From NCBI GenBank assembly GCA_039881145.1, contig JAYKKI010000153.1:372001-436000 (forward strand): a DNA stretch of 64,000 bases. The letters run 5' to 3'. This document shows positions 23,725 through 37,346 of this stretch, in pieces. Under the pieces are notes generated by a model. That model made no database searches, was not told the DNA's origin, and worked only from the letters and a program-made list of their open reading frames with translations. The translations under genes were made by a program, and so were the position numbers. How positions within the stretch are numbered: the stretch's first letter is position 1; the number at the start of each line of letters is the position of its first letter. Source of the DNA: Druceiella hillmani (lineage: Eukaryota > Arthropoda > Insecta > Lepidoptera > Hepialidae).

Positions 23725-25003
23725 ACTTTTATTGCGTAGAAGTAAAGAAAAGTTATTTAAAATTATATTACTTTCTTTCGTTACCGTGTTTATAATTATG
23801 GTATTGTAACAATAAATTGTTTTGAATATTTTCAAACAAATCAATAGAAGTAAGATTTTATTACAAATTGGACTTTAATCTATATTTTAAAAAAAATAAC
23901 TGAATTTTATCCAACCTATATCTTTAATTTTATCCAGTTTAGTTTTTGGTTTGCAATATTTTAATATGTTTGCAACCTACTCGTATGTCTAATTTTAATG
24001 TTTTTGCAGTAGTATAGATACAGTTTGAGTTTTGATGATAGCATAATAGTCAAAGTAATTGATATGAATAATGAAGAAATTGAAACCGCGACATTAAAGG
24101 TATTTTATACTTATATTCCATTTCATATTGGAAAGAAATAAAATAACATAATTTTTAAAGGTAAAGCAATTTATTTGCCTCAGCAACAAAAATTTAACTG
24201 AAAAGCTACCATAATAATTTTCAAATTATCTTACAGAGAGACACAATTATTAAAAAGTATGCAGCGTTGTGTAACACTAGACTTTTGAGATTGAAAATAT
24301 GGGACTTGCGTAAAGATTAACTTCTTATACATTATCACAAAATTAGATCGTAGGGTGTCCTTTAAAGGTTAATCTACTTAAAAAATGTATCATCCTTGCT
24401 TACTCTAATATTAGCCATAGTAACAAATTTTGCTTCATATTGAGGGAATATCAGGACTTGGTCAGGTTCAATTATAATTGATGTATATTATTATTTATAA
24501 TTACAATTTATTTTTGTGAGTATATTTATTTAAAATTTTTAAATACTATAATATATAGCCAACGATACCCTTAACTATATACTTTAGGAGCATTTTGGTA
24601 GATTAAATTATTACGGTATATTAATATGTAACATCGAAAATCTTTTGTTACTTAAATCAATATTTTACATAGCATTTACTAATATGTTATTATAATTTTT
24701 TTTAAATTTTAATGTTTTAAAATTGTATGCTTATTTTATGAATTCCTATATTATGGCAATAATATTGTCCTTCTGTAATGTAACTACTAAACTTATTCAA
24801 CTATATATACCTCTACTTTTTTGTTTATGCTCTGAATTTTTAGCTCGCGGGCATTAAACAATTCTCAGATATCTGTGACAGATCCATGTAAAGGTGCAAG
24901 GGGCTTATGCAACGGAATTTATACAGACTCCATAACGTAACAATCACGACACATAATTTACTTTTATGTGGGTAGTAAAACGCTTGCATAATATTTATAT
25001 CCG

Positions 25004-25008
<5 letters not shown>

Positions 25009-25061
<53 letters not shown>
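25009..25061. repeat. (TA)n microsatellite
   Basis: Uninterrupted TA tract. Confidence 0.97.
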
Positions 25062-25063
<2 letters not shown>

Positions 25064-28000
25064 ACTCTATCATTTTGTTGTCGCTTATTTTTTTAGTTAT
25101 TATAATTTTATTAGTAATTGAATTATAACATAATTCATCCTTTTTACTTTAAATATTATCTTTGACAATTAATAACATTTAGAAATAAGTTAATAAAATA
25201 CAAGTGTTCTTTGATGACCGAGTCAACATTTTTGGAATTTTTAAGTTAGGTTAGGTAAACGACCTAAGTTTTGTTTATTCATTCCAAATATTTATAAAAA
25301 CATTTTTTTAATACGTTAATTACGACCGAAAGTTATTCTAGTTAAATATATCATTCGTAATGTATTCCTTTCGCTGGAATATATAGTACGTAATTAATTA
25401 TTATTATACAAATTAATTACAATAATTATATTACTGGAATTTTACAGTAAGTACAAAGGTTGATCGTTGTAAAAAACAAAAAAAAGACCATAAATTAAAC
25501 ATTTAAGGACAGTGAAACATATTTAGTTGGTATGATTGATAATTTTTTTTTGGTTGACGTTTCAATTAAATTCTCCGTAATTGTATTTTTTAAATATAAT
25601 TTCAATGTTTATTTTTAATTTATTTCACTTCAATCATTTATGATTATTCTTTTGTAAGGTGAATAAGGTTATAAGTAATGTAATAAGTGTTTAATGATAA
25701 GTCCATTGTGAATTTAATAAAAAATTGGCTAAAAATATACAAATTTGAAAAATTTCTTTTGTGAAATTTTTTTAAATACGAAATTTTATAAACATTTTCT
25801 AAATACTTTTAATGATTTCTGTAAACCAATCATTTAAATAAGTAACTTACTGTTTTTTCTCATTTCTCAGCTCAGCAACTTAAAAATGGTGGTTAATTTG
25901 GAAAAAAGATTTCCTATCTTTATAGCGTCTATTTTAGCCAGGTTTCTGCTCTCCGCCTTCACAATATTGCTGTCAATGAAAGAATGAGGTATAGATATAC
26001 AAGGAGGAAATTGTAAAATATTACAAGTGAACCACAAGCATAACTAAAAACTATTATAAAACAGTTTTCGAAACCGTTAGACGTCAAGATAATAGGCAAA
26101 CGATGATATGTTTACTAGCATCTAACGTCATTCGTTTTGCGTCACGTAACAAACGTGTAAAAATATTTATTTATTCAGGGATTTTAGGACAAATTAATTA
26201 TCGTTTTTAGATCATATTACTGGATAATGCTTTACAAAAATCATAATAATTAGCACTTAATTTTTAACACAGTCAAATGGCCTATTAGGGTGTTAAGCAT
26301 TAAGGAATTACATTGATCATCTTTTTACTTCACCACCATAATCTGAATACTACTTGTCGTTATGATTATTAAAAAGAACGTGCTGTTATTTGTAAAGAAA
26401 TAGTTAATTTATTAAATGCCATGAAATTTTTGATAATGCAGAAAATAAAACTTCGAAGTAACTTACATCTCGATGATATTTTGTGTAAAACATTAATTAA
26501 ACAAATCCAGGGGGCATTTTTGTCATTTTGACCTTTTTGATTGAACCTGTTTAATAATAAATGTTTAAATAATAACTCAAAAGGAGCTCAGAATAGGATA
26601 TGTTCGAACTTTGATAAGTTACGTTGATATTGTTGAAAGTTATAAAAAAATCGTCTTTTGCAAATTATTTAACACTATTTTACATTGTATACCATGTTTT
26701 TTGAAGTATATGTTATATCCTACACTTTTAACGTTTTACATATTTAATTCCTCTTTAAAAATTGCATTTATTTTAAATCATTTCTTATAAACATTACGTA
26801 TAACATTTACGAAAATTATTAAAATAAAATAAATAATCTTGGAAAAATATCTGGATGAATCTCTGACATCAGCAATTACTGATACTTGCATAGGTTAATT
26901 GTCTTACCTTATCTGCATTTCAAGTAAAATATTTTCTGCTAAAAATCATCAAACTATTATTCTTAAAAAGTGTTTTTTTTAAAGGTGTTAGTTCACATTT
27001 CTTCATTAAAATGTATTTTACGAAATTATTTGGCCGGAAAAAATTCAGGTAAATCTTCATGAATAATTTCGGGTTCAAATATTTAATTGAAATATATCGA
27101 GTTGTATTTAACTGATCTGTTGAGTTGTATTAAAACCTGTGTCAATATTCAAATATTCCCTGATTATGATCCTATGAAAACAGCAACCGTATTCTTGATG
27201 TCTTCAAGCGGAAATAGGAAGTACGATAACCTAGTCACGGTTTTCATACATTCTGTTATATATTATAAAGATTATATAGGAAGGGTTGCTTTACTATAGC
27301 TTAATATTTCAACAATAAAAAAACAATAATGGAAAGATATCATTCATCTAAAACAGATATGTAAACATAAAGCTAAAAGACTAAAAGCGTCGCCTAAATT
27401 TTCATTTGTTAAGTAATTATTAAGTGACATTCTACTCATAAGACGTGTATTGACACATTGGGAATACTGGAAAATTGTACCTTAAGATAGAACAGTTCTT
27501 ATATGATTGTATTGATTGAAAGACATTAACTAAAATGAAATAAGTATCAATATGTTATTAACAGATTTTACAGTAACATTGAACAGTACATATATAATAG
27601 CACTAATTGAGTGGTAATAAGAAAAGTTAAACAATCAATACAGTATTAATATATCAAGAACATTAGACGATATTACCTTAATATTAAATTAAGTTAAACA
27701 GTTGACATATTGAATCGTATTATTTCACACTAAACATACGATTGTAGCTATCTAATTAGAGTTAGAACACAGCTTGTTTCAGTGTTACAAGAGGTAAAGA
27801 GTTACATAGATTTATGCAGTTGTGTTTCACTCTGACATTCCATTTTTTTCTGGGCAAGGCCTTTATGGATATACAAGCGTATTAATTATTTATAAGATAT
27901 ATCGTTCAAGTATATAATATTTGTGTAAAATGTTTTCATCCCAAATTTTTACTTTTATTCTAATATTAAATACACTGTTTTTAATAAATTATATTTTTCT

Positions 28001-30280
28001 TAATTTTATTCTTTTAAAATTATTTTTTTTCCTTTTAAAATGGCATTATATGATCAAGGCAAAGACAAAGATAGCATTTGCTTCCATTGACTTGTCCTAC
28101 ATAGAAACTTTGATCAGCTATACTGCAGGTAAAGCCGAAATGAAATTTAATATTTAAGCGCCTAGGTATTTATTTTAAACCGTATAATGATCTGTTCGTT
28201 TTATTTACTATATTTGCATTCTACCATTCGTATCATTCATAAGTCCTCTTTTAAATTACCATATAAGAACGCTGCGGTTATGTCAAATTGCATTATTTCT
28301 ATTGCAATCAAATTGCATATTTTCTGAATGACTATGAACTATTCTAACCATACAGAAGCATAAATGAAAGTAGATGAAAATGCTCTGTTATAGCAGATAT
28401 CCTCGCCCTTGATTTATTTACATTTTGACCTTTCAAAGTACACCAAAATTATTGCTTTGTATTAGTTTAAAAAGTCAAATAAACTGTCATAGTGTCAGAG
28501 GTCATTCATTTCCCCCAGTTACTTCGAAAAGTGATTGTTTATCCCTTGAGCTCAATGTTATATTTGAAGTTATCACGGTTTCTATAATAGCATTTACACA
28601 TATACACATACTCCCCGTATGTGCTTTGCTTCAATTTTAGATTAGACTTTCGGAAATACCGTTTCTATTGCCATATTCCAGCGGTAATTAATTTTTTTCA
28701 TGCCGACGGTATTTATGTTTAATCATGTGCAAGCACCGAAGTTTATGTAAGAGGCTTTACTGCTTACCGGTGTTAAAAATGCGACAATTAAGCTTACTTA
28801 CTATAATCTGTTTTCTGCTTTTGCTTTCATCTGTATCCTGCCCTTATATGTCTGCTAATAGAACAATGAAATACATATTGAGAATCGTTTTGTGCTTATT
28901 TGTAACAATTAAAATAAATATTATTGTAGCAATTAAAAGAACAGAGACTTTTCTCAGATTTTTTTTATATTCCTTTCTTCTGATTAATTTCGAACGCATT
29001 TGAGTCGCTATTTTTTGCTTTGATGTCTTATAAAATCTTGGCCTTGACCAGTCAGTACTTAACTTCATACTGATATTTTCAATTGCCCTACTCAGTAGTT
29101 TGTATAAATCTGATAGACCGGAGAGAAGTATTGTTCCAATTCATTCCAAATTTGCATTTAAAAACTAGTTTATGTACGCGACCGCAATAGTTGAAACTAA
29201 AATATTTTTTAATTTAAAATCTATATAATAATGCAAAATACAACATGTGCAAATGGTTCCTACATACTTGCTTTATCAATGTATCGTTTATTCAATGTGG
29301 ACACAACTGTAAATTTTTATTATTATCTAATAGACCGTAAATGACTTTTCAGAACGTTCAAATCACTTTGAACAATTTCAATGGCTCTTATTGGCTAACA
29401 TACGATGTCATATAATCATAGAGATATTTTGATCTATATGTCATATTCCATATTGAGGGTCGATTTTATTTTGTCGGTATAATAATGCATAATTATTTTT
29501 TTACAAAAATTAGACTTTTTTCATTATAATTATCATTAAAAAGAGGTTGAAAATAATCAATTTAGGTATAGCTTAATTTGTGAAACCTTCAACGAAAATG
29601 GCAGGTTTGATTTAATGTATATGTATTAAAGTAAATTAAGTTTTAAATCTGAGCCTTATACAAAAAAATGCAAGTGTTATTTCCCTTTCTTAACTACTTT
29701 TCCTTTGAAAGAGTTTGGAAATTTTCATCAAATTCAGAGAAAACCATTATATTTACAATTATTATGTTTAAGGTACGCTTACCATAATGTGGTAGACGAT
29801 TATATACGGGAGGGCTACATTATCTGACGCCGCGCGTAAATAAAAACAAGATGACCCTTTATGACTATATAATTATTAATGTTCATTGAATTATTTCATA
29901 AACTTTAATAAGTTTTTGCTTGTTAATATATATAAAAGCAAGCTCTTTTTCCTGTCCGTCCGTACTAAAAGAGTGAAATTTATGTAAGCAATTTACTATT
30001 AAATTGTTAGTCGATTTTGAACACAATTTCTATTAATAATAATTATACAATTATATAATAGTATTGGAATTACCCGTTCGATGTCGGTTTAGTAATTAAA
30101 ACTTTAATAGCTTTAGTTCAAAATCACTTCACTTTGATATACTTCATTTGGAATTGGTAAACTGAGATGGAACTGTAACTGAGCTTGGAGTGAAACCCGA
30201 ATTAGAATTGGATTGAAGTAAACTTGAATTGGAACTCATTGAGCTGGGTTCATTCTACCCAGTTCAAATAGACATAGAAA

Positions 30281-30540
30281 TGCTGGCTCAGCAGTAGTGC
30301 ATTCTACGAACGGATTGCGTCAGGATGATAAAACAAATCGTTCCTTATTCAAATGCTGGCTCAGCAGCGAAGAATTCCACGAAGGAACTGCGTCAGGGTG
30401 GTAAAACAAACTGCTTCTTATGAAAGTGCTGGCTTAGTAATGGAGCATTCTATGAAGTGATTCCATCAGGGTGGTTGAACAATGCGCTTCTAATGAAAGT
30501 GCCGGCTTAGCAGTGGGGCATTCCATGAACTGATAGGTCA
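30281..30540. repeat. 73-bp tandem repeat (minisatellite), about 3.5 copies
   Basis: Units start TGCTGGCTCAGCAG (30281), TGCTGGCTCAGCAG (30354), TGCTGGCTTAGTAA (30427) and TGCCGGCTTAGCAG (30500), exactly 73 bp apart. They share ATTC.A.GAA and TCAGG.TG.T.AAACAA blocks. Seventy-three is not a multiple of three, and stops occur in every unit, so the array is non-coding. A simpler diverged repeat (GAATTGGAA/TGAGCT) precedes it at about 30160-30250. Confidence 0.92.
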
Positions 30541-31645
30541 GTAGTGTAATTTTTCGTCGCAGGGAGCCCTATGGAATGTGGTATTAGACCATAACGTTGT
30601 TATAAACTGGGGTTAATACAGTTTTCCAAGGCTGGCAGTTCATACTTTTGACATTTTTCACATTTAGAAAAATTACATTGAAATAAATTATAGTTAAAAA
30701 TGTAAAATATATTTTTAAAAAAATTAATTGACGTCGTTTATATTAAAATATTCACTTTTATCCTTTATTATAGCGATATACTTATAGTAATATATGTTAC
30801 ATAATCATTTCATTTAACATAAAGTGGTGAATTATAGTATCGATTACATTTTAGTTGGTTTACAATGGGTAGTTGTGCAATAAAAATAATCTTGTTACTT
30901 AAAACGTATAATGCAATTTTAAGAAGGTTTGTGATCAAATTCTAGGGATATCAGTACTTGCTTATAACTAGGCATAAATCGGTAAGTACTGGCTAAATCC
31001 TGAAATATCTGAGTAGAAGTGATTACAGATGAATGTGAGGTATTGCCTTTGTTTAATAACATGGAATTGATAATGTCTTCCACCTTAAATGGTATATTTA
31101 ATATTCACATTAATTCGAACTTAGTTGTTAATTATTTGCCAATTTGTGAGATTTGCAAATTAAATAATATTTCGTGGACGGCTTTGTTCAGACTCTGTTC
31201 ATTATAATATGTTTTGTTCATGATGAAGTTATGTAATTAAAATTATTTCCTTTAGAAATCTGGCCAATTATTATTTTAACCATTAGAACGGCGTCGTCAC
31301 ATTTAATCGCATCGTCTTGTCCAAAGTGCCAAATAAGTGTTTAAAAATAGTGCGTACTTCTCCGAACAATGCTGAGCGTTTAGGTCTAGAAGTAAGGAGA
31401 TGCGACAATGCATCGAAATCTTGGGGGATGTCAGAGTAACAAATGGACAGAGGTTATAGAAACTTGTGTTATTCCATCTAGTCAAAGATTTTAAGGCTGC
31501 GGAATTCATCATTTCTGTTTGACATCAACAAGTGTAATGACATTTATATAGTTATTCAGTCGAGTGGATTGTATGTTTTATATTTAATTGGTTTTGAGTT
31601 TGGGGATGGTTACCCTGTTTATTATTCTTATTAAAATAGTCACTT
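30541..31645. other. Region between the minisatellite and the Gypsy element
   Basis: No gene, LTR or leader recognised. The Gypsy gag downstream begins abruptly, so its 5' end was probably lost. Confidence 0.4.
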
Positions 31646-32560
31646 GCTTGAGGCAAAGCTGAAGAGATAATAAATATAAATGGCGTCAAAACATGGGCCG
31701 AAATTAAATTAACTACAAACTTACAAAATTTCGCAGATCAACGAGATGAAAACTCATTGAATCGAGGTCTAGTAAGCACAAAACAAAGAGAGCAAGAATG
31801 GCCTCAAACGTATTATGTAAGATAAGCTAACTAAATAGATATACAAAACTATGTAGATATACATGAAGGAGATGAAAACCTTCGCACTTGTAATAGAAAA
31901 TTCTTTGCTAATCAGACCCAACATAACCGGTGTAAAAGAACCCTTGGGCTCTACTATTTGAGCCATGAGACCCGACTCACTTCCCGTCGCGCTATAATAC
32001 GTTAAAGAGAAAGAAAATATTGCTTACTCGGAGAAAAAATCTTTTGACAATAAAAAACCCATTACTAACAGCAGTGAGAATAATCATAACAATAATAATA
32101 CTAATAACAATAATCAAAAACCATTCCAATATAAACAAAAAACGTTCTCACACGTAATTAAAAATAATCAACAGCAACCTTTTACTCAGTAAAAACCTGG
32201 GCCAAGTACACAAAAATCCTGGCACCAACAAACATTTACGTACGTCTTTTATCTAATTACATATCCAAAGAATTGCATCACAATTCGTTAGCCTCGGACA
32301 TTGAAACTATTAATACAGAATTAGATGATTTAACCCAGTCTGGGAAAAATCCGCCCCTTTATGTCGTCAGCCAGCGAAGAGGCGGCAAAAACCCAGACAC
32401 TCACTTGGCCCAACGGGCGGCACCGAGTCCGCCCACCTAAACACCTATTTAAGCCCGGCCTAAGGCCCTAATAAGTAGTAAATGACTCTGATGACAATCA
32501 AAATTTTCCACCAGACTTAGATCAAGAAGAAAACACGTAATAGACATAAACGTTCACAAT
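31646..32560 (+). pseudogene. Gag of a 17.6/297-like Gypsy element, 5'-truncated
   Basis: From 31652 the frame reads GKAEEIININGVKTWAEIKL, then NFADQRDE..LNRGLVSTKQ, to TAA at 31823. It matches the second gag at 37.9 kb closely and in the same order. Further downstream an Asn/Gln-rich stretch (about 32050-32200; NNNNN, QKPFQYKQKT) corresponds to the low-complexity C-terminal part, and NFPPDLDQEEN (about 32499-32535) to the acidic end before the protease. A GC-rich block at about 32335-32470, with stops and a TATTTAAGCC motif, has no counterpart in the other gag and may be a small insertion. The start of Gag is missing. Confidence 0.7.
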
Positions 32561-32599
32561 CAAAGACGTTTACCATAATTTCAAATATAAAATCCACCG

Positions 32600-32940
32600 T
32601 TAAAAATCCTCACAGACACAGGAGCTAAATCGTTCCTATCACCCAAAATTATAAAAAAATATTTCCTTAAGTTTCCCGTAAATTATGATCCGTTTTCTAT
32701 AACTAACTTGCACTGCACCACGCGAAACAATTACTTCATTAATTTACAGCCTTTTAAATAATTCAATACTCAAGGAAACTTTATATTTTATATCTATAAA
32801 ATCCATAACGTATTCGATGGATTGATAGGTTTAGATATTCTAGAAAAACTTTAATTAAAAGTAGATTTGTTTAACAAAATACTAATAACGAACAATTTGG
32901 AGATACAAATTTTTGGTACCGATATAGCTTTTATAGGCGA
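32600..32940 (+). pseudogene. Aspartic protease (retropepsin) of the same Gypsy element
   Basis: ILTDTGAKSF (DTGA at 32615-32626) is the retropepsin active-site motif, and FDGLIGLDILEKL (from 32813) is the flap-distal GLDIL block common to Gypsy proteases. In-frame stops lie between them and after EKL. The order gag-protease-RT on plus supports a single element. Confidence 0.75.
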
Positions 32941-33189
32941 CGGTAAGCATAATATGATATCATTAGGCGTAGGGTTTTGAATTGGAATTATGGTAAAGCT
33001 TTTATTTGCTGTTGTTACCATTTCGGGTATAACTTATTGTTTGATTTTAGTACTTGGTATAAAAATCTCTCCTTATTTTACGTTTACTGGGACTTAGATT
33101 TTCTCAGACGAATGGTTGTGAATACTTCTTTCGAATAAATTACTACTACTTGATTTTAAAATTTTAATTTAATTTCAACCTAAAAAAAG

Positions 33190-33563
33190 TTTTTCAGACA
33201 CTCAGATAGTCTAATTTCAAAATTCAGTTAGATAAATCCGAGTTTTTGAAAAAAAGAAACCCTTTATCTAGGACACATATTCACATCACAAGGTATTAAG
33301 ACAAACCCAGACAAAATTATCGCAATAAAGAAATATTCAATCCGAAAAACCGCAAAAGAAATTGAATCACTTCTAGGATTAGTCCAAAAATTCATTTCCA
33401 ATTTCGCAAAAGTGACAAAACCATTAACTGTATGTCTAAAAAAAGGAGCCAAAGTAGAACAATACAGATAAATTTATCCAAAGCTTGGAACTTTGTAGGG
33501 AAATCCTAATGAATGACCCTATACTACAATACCCAGATTTTGATAAAGACTTTCTATTAACAG
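33190..33563 (+). pseudogene. RT C-terminal part and start of RNase H, same element, core deleted
   Basis: The translation gives SNFKIQLDKSEFL, then YLGHIFTSQGIKTNPDKI, EIESLLGLVQKFISNFAK and PLTVCLKKG, the RT thumb/connection order of Gypsy elements. It continues to REILMN..PILQYPDFDKDFLLT, where RNase H should begin, and stops at 33563. The catalytic RT core expected between the protease and this point (32.9-33.2 kb) is absent. One frameshift occurs at about 33252 in an A-run, and stops are present. The homology ends at the junction with the minus-strand block. Confidence 0.8.
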
Positions 33564-35640
33564 TGGAGAAAGGTAGGATGCATTAATTTCATTTTTAGGT
33601 TTCCTATTTTAAATGGTAGTATTTCTGAATCACTAGTAAGGGACCTTACTTAAATTTCCTCCGCTATCGTCATCGTGATCAGGAAAAGAACCCTGAAAAT
33701 ATTGTTTCGGATTAATGTTGGGTTTTCTTATGTTACTTTTATAGATTGCTTGATGTTTTTCATTCAATATTTTGCGTGTTGATTTTCGGTAACGTTTTGT
33801 ACTATGTACCTAGACTGTAGCTTATGTCTTACGGCTAATGTGTTTTACGTACGTGGTGGTTTGTTCCGGGTAATCGATAGGTTTATCGCGATTTTGATTC
33901 CTTTTTGTTAGCATGACTAATTAATTTTCTAACAATTTTTTTGTTCATTTCCGTGTATAACACTTTAACTAAGTCTCTGTGTTTTTCAATATAATTTTGC
34001 AAGTAAATTTTCTATATATTTATATTAAACGAGTCTGCAATCTAGGTGGTTATTAACAATTTCTATAGGTTCTTTCTCTATAGTCGAGTGGATGGTGTTA
34101 TTATAGCCTAGTATAGCATAAAGTATTAGTTATTGTATGGACGAGTTATTTTTAATTTCTTTCAATATCTTTAATTGTTCTAACAGAGTCGAATGTAACC
34201 TTCCTATTACTCCATTATATTGCGGGTGATTGACAGTAGTATAATGAATTTCTGTTTTGTGTAAATCTGTAAATTCATTTATTGGTGAATTTTTGAATTC
34301 AGACCCTTAGTCCATTACAATGCAAAGAGGTGTGCCATAATGAGTCGGAGGGAATAATAATTTATTGTTCATATTTATTCCCGTGGGAGTTTCTAAAGGA
34401 TATACTTGTGCATATTTTGAAAATACGTCTATAATGGTTAGGAATTTTGTTTTTCCTACGGTGAATGTATCTATGTGTATGGTTTCAAAAGGTTTTAAAG
34501 GTATTGGTGCGGATGACATTATTTGTTTACTAAGGTTCCTCTCATATTTGTTTGTTTTACACGTTTGGCAATTATTTATGAATTCCGAAATCATTTTGTG
34601 CATATTAGGGCAATAGTAGTTGCGTTTAATTAGTAATATTACTTCTGATATTCTTCTGGTTGTTTTTACCTTCAGGGATTTTTTTTATTATTTTACACTG
34701 CTCATCCGGCTTAATAACGTTGGTTAATTCAGTTTTACAAACGTTTAGTTTATATGACGAATTTTTAAAGGTTTTTTTTATAAAATTGACACAATTATGC
34801 GTATATAGTTTTTATTATTTAATAATATTCCGTATTCATTGTTAGGGTCAATATAATTTTTATATAGTTCAATTATTTCGACTTCTATATTATTATTATA
34901 AATTTGTGCTATTGCGATTTTTCTATTAGGAAATATGTTTATAACTTTTATTTGTGCAGGTGAATGATACATGAAGTCAATTTTTAGTTGTTGTCTAAAT
35001 TGATTCAGTGGAGTTTCGGAAATCAGGATTTCTAGTATGGGATTTTCTATGAAGAATGTATAGTCTCCTGTTCGTTCGAAATTATATCTTCTAAGTCCAA
35101 AAGATGAGATAATTCACTCATGTTTGCAATTAGTGATATATTATATTTTCGTCGAACGTGGATATTTCGGGATTTTCTGGCAAATTGCTATTCCTATTAA
35201 GTTCTATTCGGGATAGAGAGTCCGCGTTGAGGTTTTTCATTTCTCTTTTTGTAAACTACTTCGTAAGCGAATTCCGCTAATTTGAGTTTCCAATGTACTA
35301 AGCGTGAATTGGGTTCCTTTAGGGAATGTAACCATTATAATGGTTTGTGATCTGTAATGACAGTAAATTTTCTTCCATACAAATATGGTCTAAAGTACTT
35401 GGTAGCCCATATAACGGCTAAAAGTTCTTTTTCTATTGTGCTATATTTGATCTCAGTTTCGCTTAAAGTGCGAGAACCATATGCAATTGGTCTATCGGAA
35501 CATATTGATCCTTAAGAAAGTACTGCGCTTATGGCCAAATTTGAGGGATCAGTTGTTAGTAGAAAGTCTTTATCAAAATCTGGGAATTGTAGTATAGGGT
35601 CATTCATTAGGATTTCCCTAAAAAAGTTCGAAGTGAAAAA
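33564..35640 (-). pseudogene. RNase H and integrase of a 17.6/297-like Gypsy element, inverted relative to the gag-RT block
   Basis: On minus from about 35640: REILMNDPILQFPDFDKDFLLT, TDPSNLAISAVLS (RNase H first Asp), [19 protein letters not shown] and ITDHKPL (other RNase H acidic residues), and LAEFAYEVVY. A linker with few recognisable motifs follows (about 35160-34650). The integrase shows NCQTCKTNK (HHCC finger cysteines, about 34570), ETIHIDTF and FLTIIDVFSKYAQVYPLE, then IVMD plus a stop and GSEF (second Asp). HPQYNGVIGRLHS lies at about 34190-34235; the catalytic Glu position reads Gly (GGA, 34202-34204). A decayed C-terminal region reaches 33570. About eight or more stops are present. 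The first 70-80 bp duplicate the plus-strand end at 33482-33563. Confidence 0.85.
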
Positions 35641-36020
<380 letters not shown>

Positions 36021-36421
36021 AGTGACATTAGATAGACAATAGAAATATTAAATGAAATAGGGTAGGAGAAACTACTTAACTCTGATATAAAAAGAGGCTG
36101 TCTTAAAGGACTCACACACTTTGTTAAGTACGCTTTGTTAACAACACTTTGTCAAGCATATTCACTTGTACAATATTTGCTTCACAACAGCTTGTCATTG
36201 TATAAATTGTTAATAAAATTAATTTAATTAAGATTATGAAATTATTAAAAAGTTATTATTCATATTAATTGTATTAAATATTTGTCTAAAATAAATAAAG
36301 TAATATTGTTCAGCCAATCGTCAGTTTGGTTAAGCTCCATTGTATTCGCACATCAAATAAATTATATTACGAATAAAAGTGGTTTTTTAAAATGTAAACG
36401 CTCGGACCACCATCGTAATTC
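36021..36421 (+). mobile_element. LTR-like block 1 of a 17.6/297-like Gypsy element
   Basis: Starts AGTGACATTA, like the AGTGACAT start of 17.6/297-group LTRs. It has a TATA box GATATAAAAAGAGGC at about 36086-36100 and an AATAAATTATATTACG poly(A)-signal-like region (about 36357-36372). Its end aligns with LTR-like block 2: both show ATCAAATAAAT, TTTTTTAAAA, then CGYTCGGA, and finish near TAATTCGCG (block 1) or TATTGGCGG (block 2), where a TGGCG primer-binding site is expected. Edges are approximate. Confidence 0.5.
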
Positions 36422-36482
36422 GCGTGATTTATGTTTCGATGTTATTTTGAATTGAACAAAAATATAAATAAAAATGTTTAAC

Positions 36483-36620
<138 letters not shown>

Positions 36621-36989
36621 TTATTTATTGAGAAGCTAAATGCAAATGACTTAAACAAGTTTTGTATAATAACGGACCTAAGCTTGTTGAGGACGACCTT
36701 TATATTTTACGATGTGTGGAGTTGTAATGAGAACATTTCCGTTTTATGGAAGGAACGCTTTATTCTACGTAGACGACAAGTAACTTTTCTCTGGGTATTT
36801 GAATATTTAAGCTTGCCATGGGACTTCCTTAATTGTAATCAAAGGAGTCCTTTGTATCCGTTTTAACCAGGATGTGTTCAGTGAGAAATCCTTCTTGGTG
36901 CATAACCAGGCAGGTCCTTAAAAAGGTAATATGATATGCTCATAAGACGTGTTAGAGACCCACTTACATTATTTGACTCAGACCTGCAG
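36621..36989. other. Spacer between LTR-like blocks
   Basis: No gene recognised. The start of LTR-like block 2 may lie within it. Confidence 0.4.
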
Positions 36990-37346
36990 GAAACTCGAAG
37001 ATAATAGAATAGTTATTAAAACAATAATGTAATAAAAATGTTATTTCCCTAATGATTAATTTTGCATTGTATAAAAAGGCTCTCCTTCAGAGACTGTCGC
37101 ATTTGTTTTTCATTAATTTTAAAGTAAATTTTGATATATACAAATTGTTCTGGAGAGTCATCTAGTAAATTTTACAAGTTAAATATTGAATTGTAAAAGT
37201 AAAATCATTGGCTTGTGTATTAATTGGCTTGAGAATTCACTGTTTGCATTAGTTGACCGGCGCCAATAACTTCTACTCATATCAAATAAATATTATTACG
37301 CTAATAAATTCTTTTTAAAAATAACCCCGTTCGGATACGGCGGTAT
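36990..37346 (+). mobile_element. LTR-like block 2, 5' LTR of the second Gypsy gag
   Basis: Contains a TATA box GTATAAAAAGGCTC (about 37068-37081) with an initiator-like TTCAGAGAC 10-20 bp on, and CAAATAAATATTATTACG near the end. It terminates at about 37346 just before TGGCGGATCT, a primer-binding-site-like sequence, and is followed by a leader of about 370 bp and a gag start codon. The 5' edge is not defined. Confidence 0.5.

Larger units (their letters stand above)
22794..30280. other. Long AT-rich region without recognisable genes
   Basis: No coding region with a recognisable domain. Open frames at 27921-28157 and 28725-29003 are short, hydrophobic and without recognisable motifs. The region contains the tetranucleotide-like run at 23200-23226, (TA)n at 23686-23724 and 25009-25061, a TTAGGTTAGGT hexamer-like pair at about 25246, and another CTGTCCGTCCGT at about 29953. 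These are low-complexity features only. Confidence 0.45.

Noticed and set aside
25240..25256. TTAGGTTAGGT, similar to the insect telomere repeat
   Set aside because: Only two degenerate units, not an array.
27921..28157. Hydrophobic open frame resembling a membrane protein
   Set aside because: T-rich DNA reads as Phe/Leu/Ile; no motif, no splice or promoter context, no repeat family.
32335..32470. GC-rich block in the Gypsy gag as an independent promoter or LTR
   Set aside because: A TATTTAAG-like motif alone is insufficient; no TG/CA ends or second copy.
34365..34845. Plus-strand frames over the inverted pol
   Set aside because: Antisense shadows of the integrase and linker read on minus.
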